This document shows positions 16,959 to 25,834 of a DNA stretch of 64,000 nt, one piece after another. The translations under genes were made by a program, and so were the position numbers. A model generated the notes under the pieces. It was given only the letters and a program-made list of their open reading frames with translations, did no database searches and was not told the DNA's origin. Each line of letters opens with the position of its first letter. The first letter of the stretch is position 1. Source of the DNA: Ferdinandcohnia sp036962705 (GTDB taxonomy: Bacteria; Bacillota; Bacilli; Bacillales; Bacillaceae_L); contig NZ_JBALOQ010000005.1 in NCBI RefSeq assembly GCF_036962705.1, positions 1-64,000 on the forward strand, in the 5' to 3' direction.

Positions 16959-17336
16959 ATGGAGGATCTTTTGAATCAGTATTTGAATAGTTACATGATT
17001 GTGTTTGTCTTCTTGTTGTTGGGTATTCTACTCCCGATTGTGGCGTTGTTTCTGGGGAAGTTGCTTCGGCCACATGCACCGAGTGAGGAGAAGGCTACTA
17101 CATATGAAAGTGGGATTGAGCCATTCCATGATTCACGGGTACAGTTTAATGTACGCTATTATATTTTTGCACTATTGTTTGTTATTTTTGATGTTGAGAC
17201 AGTATTTTTATATCCATGGGCTGTTGCCTACGAAAAACTCGGAATTTTTGCATTGGTTGAGATGTTAATATTCGTTGTTATGCTCGTTATCGGCTTAGTA
17301 TATGCTTGGAAGAAGGGCGTGTTGAAATGGATTTAA
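16959..17336 (+). CDS. nuoA: NADH-quinone oxidoreductase-like subunit A
   Basis: 125 residues from ATG 16959 (MEDLLNQYLNSYMIVFVFLL), after CGGAGGGGG. Three membrane helices; YESGIEPFHDSRVQFNVRYYIFALLFVIFDVETVFLYPW is the family signature (shown by YESGIEP and FDVETVFLYPW). Part of the membrane arm near the quinone site. Overlaps nuoB by 10 nt. Confidence 0.95.
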   Translation: MEDLLNQYLNSYMIVFVFLLLGILLPIVALFLGKLLRPHAPSEEKATTYESGIEPFHDSRVQFNVRYYIFALLFVIFDVETVFLYPWAVAYEKLGIFALVEMLIFVVMLVIGLVYAWKKGVLKWI

Positions 17337-17839
17337 AAATGGATGGTATTTCAGATTTAGAGATGGAAGAGTTAAAGAGAAGTATATTTTTAACGACGCT
17401 GGAGCAGGTGAAGGGATGGGCACGAAGTAATTCGTTGTGGCCACTTACATTTGGTCTGGCTTGTTGTGCGATTGAAATGATGGGGACAGGTTCTTCTCAC
17501 TATGATTTAGATCGTTTTGGTTCCTTTTTCCGTACGTCTCCTCGTCAGTCTGATTGTATGATTGTGTCGGGTACGGTGACGAAGAAAATGGCGCCCGTAT
17601 TAAAGAGATTGTATGACCAGATGCCTGAGCCAAAATGGGTGATTGCGATGGGTTCTTGTGCAACTGCAGGGGGACCTTATGTAAAGTCGTATGCGGTTGT
17701 AAAAGGGGTTGACCAAATTGTACCGGTTGATGTGTACATACCTGGTTGTCCTCCAAATCCAGCTGCACTTATTTACGGGATTAATAAATTAAGAGAAAAG
17801 ATTCGCTATGAGGCTAAAACGGGGAAGAAGGTGATTTAG
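17327..17839 (+). CDS. nuoB: NADH-quinone oxidoreductase-like subunit B
   Basis: 170 residues from ATG 17327 (MDLKMDGISDLEMEEL). Holds the terminal 4Fe-4S cluster N2; ligands are in FGLACCAIEMM, MGSCATAGGPY and YIPGCPPNP. An in-frame TTG at 17306 is a weaker start. Sits at the junction with the membrane arm. Confidence 0.95.
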   Translation: MDLKMDGISDLEMEELKRSIFLTTLEQVKGWARSNSLWPLTFGLACCAIEMMGTGSSHYDLDRFGSFFRTSPRQSDCMIVSGTVTKKMAPVLKRLYDQMPEPKWVIAMGSCATAGGPYVKSYAVVKGVDQIVPVDVYIPGCPPNPAALIYGINKLREKIRYEAKTGKKVI

Positions 17840-17840
17840 C

Positions 17841-18998
17841 GTGAGCGAAGAAAAAGACCTGGAACAACTTAAGCGGGAAGCTGCAGAGAAGGCGAAGGAA
17901 GCTGCAAGAAAGCGACTAGCTGAAAAACAGGCGGCTGAAGCGAAAAGTGACGATGAATCAAAGGAAGAAAATATAGATATTGCGAAGGCGAAAGCGGCAG
18001 CTGCGGCCAAGGCAAAGGCAGCGGCATTAGCAAAGCAAAAGGCGGCAGAGGCCGCGTCCGGCGAATCGTCGGAAGCCGATGACAAAGCAACAGCGAAGGC
18101 GAAAGCTGCTGCGGCGGCCAAAGCGAAGGCTGCAGCGCTAGCAAAGCAAAAAGCGGCAGAGGCCGTGTCCGCTGAATTGTCGGAAGCCGATGACAAAGCA
18201 ACGGCGAAAGCGAAAGCCGCTGCAGCAGCGAAGGCCAAGGCAGCAGCACTTGCAAAGCAGAAGGCGGCAGAAAAGGATGGGGCAGGCTCGGATGATGATG
18301 AACTTGCAAAAGCTAAGGCAAAAGCAGTAGCAGCAGCAAAGGCAAAGGCTGCTGCAGCAGCGAAAGCGAAAGCGGCATCTGGCGCCGGTGGATCAGACGA
18401 TCTTGCCAAGGAAAAAGCGAAAGCAATCGCAGCGGCAAAGGCGAAGGCAGCTGCTGCAGCGAGAGCAAAAGCTGCGGCGGGTGGAGTACCAGAAGAAGAA
18501 GTCGAAGAGGCCGCGCCATCTCCTAACCAGAAATATTTGGATAAGTACGTGAAAGTTATCACGGGGCACTTAGGTGAAGATGTTTTAGAAGATTCATATA
18601 TTAATACACTATCAAAAGATGTTCCAACACTTGTTGCAAAGCCAGATACATATTATAAGGTTGCACAGTTTTTAAAGTTTAATGAACAGCTTGGGTTCGA
18701 TTATCTCTCAGAACTACATGGTACAGACTACCAAACACATATGGAAGTATATGTTCATTTATTCTCTTATAAAAACCGTCAATCTGTAGCGTTAAAAGTA
18801 AAGCTTGAACGTGATGAGCCAAAAACTGCATCCTTGCAGCCATTATGGGAAGGGGCAAACTGGCCAGAGCGAGAAGCATATGACTTACTCGGCATCACAT
18901 TCACAGGGCATCCAAATTTAACACGAATCCTATTACCGGACGACTGGGTTGGGTATCCACTTAGAAAAGACTATGAACCGTATGATGTGGAGGTGTAG
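17841..18998 (+). CDS. nuoC: NADH-quinone oxidoreductase-like subunit C with long Ala/Lys repeat extension
   Basis: 385 residues, GTG start after AAGGTGAT. Only the last 160 or so (from about 225) are the conserved NuoC domain (TDYQTHMEVYVHLFSY, WPEREAYDLLGITFTGHPNL, LRKDYEPYDVEV). The first 220 are low-complexity Ala, Lys, Glu and Asp in repeats of about 37 residues, AKAKAAAAAKAKAAALAKQK plus an acidic linker. The DNA repeats are about 111 nt. Highly charged helices are expected, reaching into the cytoplasm. Similar extensions are known in other Bacillus NuoC proteins. The domain itself is complete. Confidence 0.93.
   Translation: MSEEKDLEQLKREAAEKAKEAARKRLAEKQAAEAKSDDESKEENIDIAKAKAAAAAKAKAAALAKQKAAEAASGESSEADDKATAKAKAAAAAKAKAAALAKQKAAEAVSAELSEADDKATAKAKAAAAAKAKAAALAKQKAAEKDGAGSDDDELAKAKAKAVAAAKAKAAAAAKAKAASGAGGSDDLAKEKAKAIAAAKAKAAAAARAKAAAGGVPEEEVEEAAPSPNQKYLDKYVKVITGHLGEDVLEDSYINTLSKDVPTLVAKPDTYYKVAQFLKFNEQLGFDYLSELHGTDYQTHMEVYVHLFSYKNRQSVALKVKLERDEPKTASLQPLWEGANWPEREAYDLLGITFTGHPNLTRILLPDDWVGYPLRKDYEPYDVEV
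17984..18500. repeat. In-frame repeats inside nuoC
   Basis: Two near-identical units of about 111 nt followed by about three diverged ones. Each codes for an Ala/Lys helix and an acidic linker such as GESSEADDKAT. The unit is a multiple of three, so copy changes keep the frame. Confidence 0.75.
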
Positions 18999-19001
18999 CA
19001 T

Positions 19002-20102
19002 ATGATTCGTACAGAAGAAATGCTCCTAAATGTAGGACCACAGCATCCAAGTACGCACGGAGTATTCCGTCTTGTCGTTAAAATTGACGGAGAAATCATC
19101 AAGGAAGCTACACCCGTAATTGGATATCTACACCGTGGTACTGAAAAGCTTGCAGAAGACTTGCAATACACACAAATTATTCCGTACACCGATCGAATGG
19201 ATTACTTATCGGCGATGACGAATAACTATGTACTTTGTCACGCTGTTGAAACGATGATGGACATCGAGATTCCAGAGCGGGCTGAGTATTTACGCATTCT
19301 TGCGATGGAATTAGGACGGATTGCAAGCCACCTTGTGTGGTGGGGAACGTATTTGCTCGATATCGGTGCAACAACGCCATTCCTCTATGCGTTTAGAGAA
19401 AGAGAAATGATTATTAATCTACTAAATGAGCTTTCCGGGGCAAGGCTAACGTTTAACTACATGCGTGTTGGTGGGGTTAAATGGGATGCGCCTGAAGGCT
19501 GGATTGAGAAAGTAAAAGAATTTGTTCCATATATGAGATCACAGCTTCCTGGATACCATCAGCTCGTTACAGGAAATGAGATTTTTCGAGATCGCGTTAT
19601 TGGGGTGGGGAAATACACGAAGGAAGATGCACTTAACTACTCCTTGAGTGGCACGAATCTTCGTTGCACCGGTGTGAAATGGGATCTCCGAAAAGATGAG
19701 CCATATTCCATCTATGACCGCTTCGATTTTGATGTGCCAACAAGGGATGGTGGGGATGCATGGGCACGCTATCACTGTCGCATGGCGGAGATTGAAGAAT
19801 CTCTTAAAATTGTAGAACAGGCAGTTGAACAATTCCCTGAAGAAGGGCCAATCATGGCGAAGGTTCCGAAAATCATTAAAGCGCCAAAGGGTGAAGCATA
19901 CGTCCGCATTGAATCACCACGCGGAGAAATTGGCTGCTATATCTCGAGCGACGGGAAAAAGGAACCGTATCGTTTAAAATTCAGACGACCGTCCTTCTAC
20001 AATCTCCAAATCCTCCCGAAACTTTTAAAGGGTGAAAATATGGCAAACCTGATTGCTATTTTAGGTGCAATAGACATTGTCCTTGGGGAGGTTGATGGTT
20101 AA
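19002..20102 (+). CDS. nuoD: NADH-quinone oxidoreductase-like subunit D
   Basis: 366 residues. Forms the quinone pocket with NuoB. GPQHPSTHGVFRLVVKIDGE holds the conserved His of the quinone site; TPVIGYLHRGTEKLAE and the C-terminal DIVLGEVDG are typical. Ribosome binding site GGAGGTG. The stop overlaps the nuoH start (TAATG). Confidence 0.97.
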   Translation: MIRTEEMLLNVGPQHPSTHGVFRLVVKIDGEIIKEATPVIGYLHRGTEKLAEDLQYTQIIPYTDRMDYLSAMTNNYVLCHAVETMMDIEIPERAEYLRILAMELGRIASHLVWWGTYLLDIGATTPFLYAFREREMIINLLNELSGARLTFNYMRVGGVKWDAPEGWIEKVKEFVPYMRSQLPGYHQLVTGNEIFRDRVIGVGKYTKEDALNYSLSGTNLRCTGVKWDLRKDEPYSIYDRFDFDVPTRDGGDAWARYHCRMAEIEESLKIVEQAVEQFPEEGPIMAKVPKIIKAPKGEAYVRIESPRGEIGCYISSDGKKEPYRLKFRRPSFYNLQILPKLLKGENMANLIAILGAIDIVLGEVDG

Positions 20103-21103
20103 TGATTGAAAACCTACTAAATTCACCTCCGAGTTGGCTTAATTTTGGCATTTTCTTTTTACTTGCAACCGTCTTGCTTTTTGTCATCCTAGGATTCGTT
20201 ACATATGGAATCCTTGCAGAGCGGAAAGTCATGGGATTTATGCAAGCACGTATGGGTCCAAATCAGGTTGGTGGACGCTGGGGACTCTTACAAACAGTGG
20301 CTGACGTTCTAAAGCTCCTTATCAAAGAAGACGTAATTCCAAAAGTTGCGGATCGACCATTGTTTATTATCGCACCAGTGCTTGCGTTTACTCCAGCCTT
20401 CATGGTTGTCGCAGCACTACCTTTTACAGATAGCTATAAATTTGCCGACATTGGTGTAGGCTTGCTCTATTACATTGCTGTTTCCGGTATTACAACTGTC
20501 GGAATTGTCGCTGGTGGTTGGGCATCGAATAACAAATATGCCCTCATGGGAGGAATGCGTGCAGCCGCACAGATGATTTCGTATGAAATTCCACTTGTGA
20601 TGTCGGTAATTGGAGTCATTTTATTATCAGGCAGCTTAAACCTATCTGATATTGTTGAAGCCCAGGATAAGGTATGGTTTATTTTTGCACAGCCGATTGC
20701 CTTTGTTGTCTTTTTTATCGCGTCTGTTGCGGAGCTTAACCGTGTGCCGTTCGACTTACCTGAGGCGGAATCAGAGATTGTCGCCGGTTTCCATGTTGAG
20801 TACTCAGGATTTAGATGGGCATTCTTTATGCTAGCAGAATATGTGTATATGTTTGCGATGGCGGCGTTAACGACGGTTCTATTTTTAGGAGGCTGGAAAC
20901 CTGTTCTATTCCTAGACTTTATTCCAGGTGCCGTTTGGTTCTCCTTGAAATTTAGCTTAGTTATCTTTGTCTTAATCTGGTTCCGCTCCACTTTCCCACG
21001 TTTACGTGCGGACAGACTGATGGAATTCGGCTGGAAAGTACTACTTCCAATCGCGCTAGCCAACATTTTCTTATCGGCTTTGATTAAAGAATTATTTTTC
21101 TAG
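20102..21103 (+). CDS. nuoH: NADH-quinone oxidoreductase-like subunit H
   Basis: 333 residues with about eight membrane helices. GFMQARMGPNQVGGRWGLLQ and VADVLKLLIKED form the quinone-access loop; NRVPFDLPEAESEIVAGFHV is the E-channel signature. Couples the quinone site to ion movement. Confidence 0.97.
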   Translation: MIENLLNSPPSWLNFGIFFLLATVLLFVILGFVTYGILAERKVMGFMQARMGPNQVGGRWGLLQTVADVLKLLIKEDVIPKVADRPLFIIAPVLAFTPAFMVVAALPFTDSYKFADIGVGLLYYIAVSGITTVGIVAGGWASNNKYALMGGMRAAAQMISYEIPLVMSVIGVILLSGSLNLSDIVEAQDKVWFIFAQPIAFVVFFIASVAELNRVPFDLPEAESEIVAGFHVEYSGFRWAFFMLAEYVYMFAMAALTTVLFLGGWKPVLFLDFIPGAVWFSLKFSLVIFVLIWFRSTFPRLRADRLMEFGWKVLLPIALANIFLSALIKELFF

Positions 21104-21133
21104 AGTAACTACCTAATAAAGGGGTGACAAAAT

Positions 21134-21553
21134 ATGTTTGGCTTGCTGAAAGGGATGAAATACACCCTTAATCAATTAACCTATAAAAAAGTCACATATG
21201 ATTATCCGAATGAGCCACTACCACTACCAGATCGCTTTCGTGGTATCCAAAAATTTTATCCGGAAAAATGTATCGTATGTAATCAATGCGCCAACATTTG
21301 TCCAACTGATTGTATCCAGTTAACCGGGAAAAAGCACCCTGATCCGACCAAGAAAGGGAAAATCATTGATACGTATGACATTAACTTCGAAATTTGTATT
21401 CTATGTGACCTTTGCACAGAGGTTTGTCCGACAGAAGCGATTGTCATGACAAACAACTTCGAACTCGCTGAATATAGTCGTGATGACTTGTTTAAAAACC
21501 TTGAGTGGTTAGATGAAAACGATACGAACGTGCGAAAGGAGAATAAAGTGTGA
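21134..21553 (+). CDS. nuoI: NADH-quinone oxidoreductase-like subunit I
   Basis: 139-residue ferredoxin-like protein with two 4Fe-4S sites, CIVCNQCANICP near residue 51 and CILCDLCTEVCP near 96. Since nuoEFG are absent, this is the likely point where an outside donor passes in electrons. Its stop overlaps nuoJ (GTGTGA). Confidence 0.96.
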   Translation: MFGLLKGMKYTLNQLTYKKVTYDYPNEPLPLPDRFRGIQKFYPEKCIVCNQCANICPTDCIQLTGKKHPDPTKKGKIIDTYDINFEICILCDLCTEVCPTEAIVMTNNFELAEYSRDDLFKNLEWLDENDTNVRKENKV

Positions 21554-22065
21554 CCGGAGAATTTTTAGCATTCATAGTCCTAGCGATTAGTGCGATTGGC
21601 GGCGGTGTGTTAATGCTGAACCTCCAAAAGGTCATACACATGGTTATTGCACTAGTCTTCACCTTCATTAGTATCGCAGGTTTGTATGTGATGCTTCATG
21701 CAGAATTCGTTGCAGCTGTGCAGGTCTTAATCTACTCAGGTGCCATCACGATATTAATGCTCTTTGGAATCATGCTCACGAAGCATAATGACACAGATGA
21801 GCCAAAGGTTAGTCGTGGGCGAACCATACTTGTTCTTGGTGGAATCCTAGCATTTGGTATTGCCGTATACCTTGGGATTTACGATTTGGATTTTGGCCAG
21901 CAGGCAACGGACCTTCATGTGAACAATACAGAAAAAATTGGAATCGAGCTTTTTGCAAAGTATGTCATTCCATTTGAATTAACATCTGTTGTGTTACTAG
22001 TTGCGTTAGTAGGGGCGATCATTTTAGCGAAAAAAGACAATGAAGAGGAGGCGAATGAGGAATGA
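21550..22065 (+). CDS. nuoJ: NADH-quinone oxidoreductase-like subunit J
   Basis: 171 residues with five membrane helices; AEFVAAVQVLIYSGAITILM is the family core. GTG start inside the end of nuoI, after AAGGAGA. Overlaps nuoK by 4 nt. Confidence 0.95.
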   Translation: MTGEFLAFIVLAISAIGGGVLMLNLQKVIHMVIALVFTFISIAGLYVMLHAEFVAAVQVLIYSGAITILMLFGIMLTKHNDTDEPKVSRGRTILVLGGILAFGIAVYLGIYDLDFGQQATDLHVNNTEKIGIELFAKYVIPFELTSVVLLVALVGAIILAKKDNEEEANEE

Positions 22066-22376
22066 GTTCGATTCCATTAACTGCCTACCTTCTCCTAGCG
22101 TTAATTTTGTTTTGTATCGGTCTTTATGGCGCGTTCACAAAAAGAAATACGGTTATCGTGTTAATCTCAGTTGAGTTGATGCTGAATGCTGTGAATATTA
22201 ATTTTGTTGCTTTTAGTAAATACGGGGTGGTCCCGGGCATTACCGGGCAGGTCTTCGCACTGTTTACGATTGCCATTGCAGCAGCTGAATTTGCTGTTGG
22301 TCTAGCTATTTTGATGGCACTTTACCGAAATAAACGCACGGTTAACATTGATGAAATGAATTCCATGAAACATTAA
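22062..22376 (+). CDS. nuoK: NADH-quinone oxidoreductase-like subunit K
   Basis: 104 residues, three helices. Conserved Glu residues are in VLISVELMLNAVNINFVAF and AAAEFAVGLAIL, part of the ion path. ATGA overlap with nuoJ. Confidence 0.95.
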   Translation: MSSIPLTAYLLLALILFCIGLYGAFTKRNTVIVLISVELMLNAVNINFVAFSKYGVVPGITGQVFALFTIAIAAAEFAVGLAILMALYRNKRTVNIDEMNSMKH

Positions 22377-22453
22377 ACCGGTTAAAGCTGTGGAACGGGG
22401 TGCCCGGTTCCTCACCTTTGGCCGAAAAGATCCAAGAAGGGGATTGTGATACG

Positions 22454-24322
22454 ATGATGGAAAACGCATGGATCATACCGCTTTTCCCGCTTATCTCTTT
22501 TTTGTTCCTTCTTATATTCGGTAAACGAATGAAGGAGTCGAGTGCCTATATTGGCATTCTGCTTACGTTTGTCTCATTCGTCTACTCGGTGTTGGTTCTC
22601 GTGGCGAGACTAGGGAATCCAACATACAAATATGAGAGTACGTGGTTATCAATTGGGGATGTTCATTTAACAGCGGGGTTTGAAGTCAATCAATTAAATG
22701 CACTTATGTTAGTGGTAGTATCGCTTGTCGCACTTTTAGTACATATATATTCAAAAGGGTATATGCATGGAGATGAGCGCTTTGCTGTATTTTATGCGTA
22801 CCTTGGGTTATTTACCTTCGCGATGCTGGGCTTGGTGCTCTCACCAAACCTTCTGCAAACGTATATTTTCTGGGAGCTTGTTGGACTCGGTTCGTTCCTA
22901 TTAATTGGTTTCTACTTTTATAAAGAAGAAGTTAAAGCCGCCGCGAAAAAAGCATTTATTATGACGCGTATCGGCGATGTTGGTCTATTAATTGGGATGA
23001 TTCTATTATTCTGGCAAGTTGGCAGCTTTGAGTATGATGAAATTTTTAGCGCAGTTGGCGCTGGGGAAATTTCATCAACCATGATTACCTTAACCGCGAT
23101 TTTAATTTTTGTAGGGGCCGTTGGAAAATCTGGTCAATTCCCACTTCATACATGGTTGCCAGATGCGATGGAAGGTCCAACACCGGTTTCAGCGTTAATC
23201 CACGCAGCTACGATGGTTGCAGCAGGGGTTTATTTAGTGGCAACCACGTTTCCTCTATTTGCTGCAAGTAATGCGGCTATGATGACAGTTGCAGTGATTG
23301 GTGGAATAACAGCTATTTTTGCAGCATCAATTGGCTTAGCACAAAAGGATATAAAACGTGTTCTTGCCTACTCAACGGTGAGTCAGCTCGGCTACATGAT
23401 GCTTGCGCTTGGATCTGCTGGGTATGTTGCAGGGGTATTCCACCTAATGACCCATGCTTTCTTTAAGGCGTTGCTGTTCCTAGCAGCGGGAAGTGTGATA
23501 CATGCCGTCCATACACAGAACATTGAGGAGATGGGCGGATTATGGAAAAAGCTTCGTATAACGGGTCCATTGTTCTTAATTGGAACCCTCGCGATTAGTG
23601 GCGTTCCGTTTTTCTCAGGATTTTTCAGTAAGGATGAAATCTTAATTGCAGCTTGGGCACAAGGAAATTACGTATTGTTCTGGTTAGCAATCATAGCAGC
23701 GTTCTTTACAGCATTTTATATGTTCCGCTTGTTCTTCATGGTTTTCACTGGTGAGTCTAGAGGTAAACAAACAAATGTAAAAGAGTCACCAAGCTCAATG
23801 ACGATTCCAATGATTATTCTAGGTGTTCTTGCCGTCGTCGGGGGTTATGTAAATACACCTTGGTTTGGAACTTTTTTAGGGGATTGGTTAACAGAAGGGA
23901 CGAACCTTTATGGACCGGGGCATATTGAAGGACCAGGGTGGATTGTCGGTGTTGCAACGTTCGCATCGCTCTTTGGTCTCTTGCTTGCTTATGTAATGTA
24001 TCAAAGAAAATCAGTTCCAAGAGACTTTTTCAGTTCTCGAGCACCAATTATGTACAGCGTCGTCTACAATAAATATTTTATTGATGAATTTTACAACATG
24101 ACCGTTGTCTATGTGACAAAAGTATTTAGCTTATTCTTACGATATATTGATGAATTTATAGTAGGCGGCATTGTAAAAGGGGTGGCACAAGCAACACAAG
24201 GTATTGGAAAACTTGGGGCTAGGCTACAAAATGGTCAGGTACAAATGTACACATCCGTTGCCTTTGTGGGATTAGCGATTTTACTTCTCGTTGTGGCGCT
24301 GACAGGGGGGTACTTAAGATGA
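22454..24322 (+). CDS. nuoL: NADH-quinone oxidoreductase-like subunit L
   Basis: 622 residues from ATG 22454 (MMENAWIIPLFPLISFLFLL), after AAGGGGAT; an in-frame GTG at 22400 adds 18 residues without a good site. Antiporter-like subunit with 14 or more helices and a long C-terminal lateral helix (from about 550). Key Glu in FWELVGLGSFLLIGFY and Lys in GAVGKSGQFPLHTWLPDAM. The GGAAC/GTTCC hairpin at about 22392-22412 lies before it. Confidence 0.96.
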   Translation: MMENAWIIPLFPLISFLFLLIFGKRMKESSAYIGILLTFVSFVYSVLVLVARLGNPTYKYESTWLSIGDVHLTAGFEVNQLNALMLVVVSLVALLVHIYSKGYMHGDERFAVFYAYLGLFTFAMLGLVLSPNLLQTYIFWELVGLGSFLLIGFYFYKEEVKAAAKKAFIMTRIGDVGLLIGMILLFWQVGSFEYDEIFSAVGAGEISSTMITLTAILIFVGAVGKSGQFPLHTWLPDAMEGPTPVSALIHAATMVAAGVYLVATTFPLFAASNAAMMTVAVIGGITAIFAASIGLAQKDIKRVLAYSTVSQLGYMMLALGSAGYVAGVFHLMTHAFFKALLFLAAGSVIHAVHTQNIEEMGGLWKKLRITGPLFLIGTLAISGVPFFSGFFSKDEILIAAWAQGNYVLFWLAIIAAFFTAFYMFRLFFMVFTGESRGKQTNVKESPSSMTIPMIILGVLAVVGGYVNTPWFGTFLGDWLTEGTNLYGPGHIEGPGWIVGVATFASLFGLLLAYVMYQRKSVPRDFFSSRAPIMYSVVYNKYFIDEFYNMTVVYVTKVFSLFLRYIDEFIVGGIVKGVAQATQGIGKLGARLQNGQVQMYTSVAFVGLAILLLVVALTGGYLR

Positions 24323-25830
24323 GCTCAATAATACTTACACTTTTAGTATTCTTCCCGATTTTAGGTATTGCAGTTCTTGCTTTTGTACCAAAAACGCAAG
24401 AACAAACAATCAAGCTTGTTGGGGTTTTGGCGACGATTCCTTCACTCGTTCTTGCCTTATATGCATATGGGTTTTATGCAGGTGGTGGAGAACTTGAAAG
24501 GCTAAAAGAAAGCGTCTATTGGTTTGGCTTTTTACCAAAGGGCAACCCGTGGGAAGTCAACTATGAGATGGACCTTAATGGTCTAACCTTAGTACTTGTC
24601 CTATTAACAACAGTGATTTCAACTCTCGCAGCAATTGCATCCGTTCATATTAATAAGGAGTGGAAGGGCTATTTCATGCTGTTCCTTTTACTCGAACTAG
24701 GGATGCTTGGTGTGTTTACAGCAGGAAACTTGATTTTATTCTTTGTATTCTTTGAAATGACGTTGATTTCTACGTTCTTCCTGATTGGAAAATGGGGCTA
24801 TTTTGAAAAAGAAAAAGCAGCGTTTAGCTTCTTGATTTATAACGGACTTGGTTCTGCGATTTTGCTGATTGTCATTATGATCATTTTTGCAAAGTCTGGA
24901 ACAACGAATATTGCAGCATTAACCGCGATTTTTGCAAGTCCGCCTGATAGTTTGCCCATTCCAGGTCAATTTTCTGAAGGCTTACGTCTTGGGTTATTGA
25001 TTGCAATTATCATTGGATTTGGGATTAAATTACCGATTTTTCCATTGCATACGTGGATGCTGCGTGTTCACGTACAAGCACCACCATCGATCGTTATGAT
25101 TCACTCAGGGATCCTTTTAAAAATTGGAGCATACGGGATTATCCGCTTTGGTATAGGATTCTTCCCAGATGAGTTCAGTACATTGGCACCGATTGTTGCC
25201 GTGCTTGGGGTGATCAACCTTTTATATGGAGCGTTTTTAGCATTTGTCCAAAAAGACTTCAAAATGGTTCTTGCCTATTCAAGTATTTCTCATATGGGAA
25301 TTGTGTTGATTGGACTTGGTGCGATGAATGAAGCGGGAGTGCAAGGTGCGATATTCCAAGTTGTATCACACGGCTTGATTTCAGCATTATTGTTCTTCTT
25401 AATTGGGGTCATGTACGAGCGTACCGGAACATCGTATATTGACAAGCTTGGTGGACTTGCTAAGGTGATGCCACTATCGGCTGGATTTTTATTAGCAGCA
25501 GCTATGGCTTCACTTGGGATGCCGGGAATGTCCGGATTTGTTAGTGAATTTATGGCCTTCCTTGGACTGTTCAAGGAAATGCCAGTACTTGCTGCAGTTG
25601 GAGCAATCGGCATCATTTTAACAGCTGTGTATTTATTACGTGCCGTATTAAATGTGACATACGGAAAGACAAATCATTCCTATGAGGGTGCAGTTGATTT
25701 ACGTCCGATTGAAATGGTTCCGGTATTCGTGTTACTTGCGTTTATCGTATTAATTGGTGTTTATCCTAACGTGCTTACACAGCCACTTCAGGTTGCACTT
25801 GAAACAATCATGCTAGGGTTAGGAGGGTGA
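24319..25830 (+). CDS. nuoM: NADH-quinone oxidoreductase-like subunit M
   Basis: 503 residues, antiporter-like. FVFFEMTLISTFFLIGKWG carries the channel Glu, and IKLPIFPLHTWMLRVHVQAP the Lys. Overlaps nuoL by 4 nt. Confidence 0.96.
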   Translation: MSSIILTLLVFFPILGIAVLAFVPKTQEQTIKLVGVLATIPSLVLALYAYGFYAGGGELERLKESVYWFGFLPKGNPWEVNYEMDLNGLTLVLVLLTTVISTLAAIASVHINKEWKGYFMLFLLLELGMLGVFTAGNLILFFVFFEMTLISTFFLIGKWGYFEKEKAAFSFLIYNGLGSAILLIVIMIIFAKSGTTNIAALTAIFASPPDSLPIPGQFSEGLRLGLLIAIIIGFGIKLPIFPLHTWMLRVHVQAPPSIVMIHSGILLKIGAYGIIRFGIGFFPDEFSTLAPIVAVLGVINLLYGAFLAFVQKDFKMVLAYSSISHMGIVLIGLGAMNEAGVQGAIFQVVSHGLISALLFFLIGVMYERTGTSYIDKLGGLAKVMPLSAGFLLAAAMASLGMPGMSGFVSEFMAFLGLFKEMPVLAAVGAIGIILTAVYLLRAVLNVTYGKTNHSYEGAVDLRPIEMVPVFVLLAFIVLIGVYPNVLTQPLQVALETIMLGLGG

Positions 25831-25834
25831 GCCG

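Noticed and set aside
17789..18562. Long Ala/Phe-rich frame on the minus strand across nuoC
   Set aside because: It mirrors the Ala/Lys repeats of the real nuoC frame on the plus strand.
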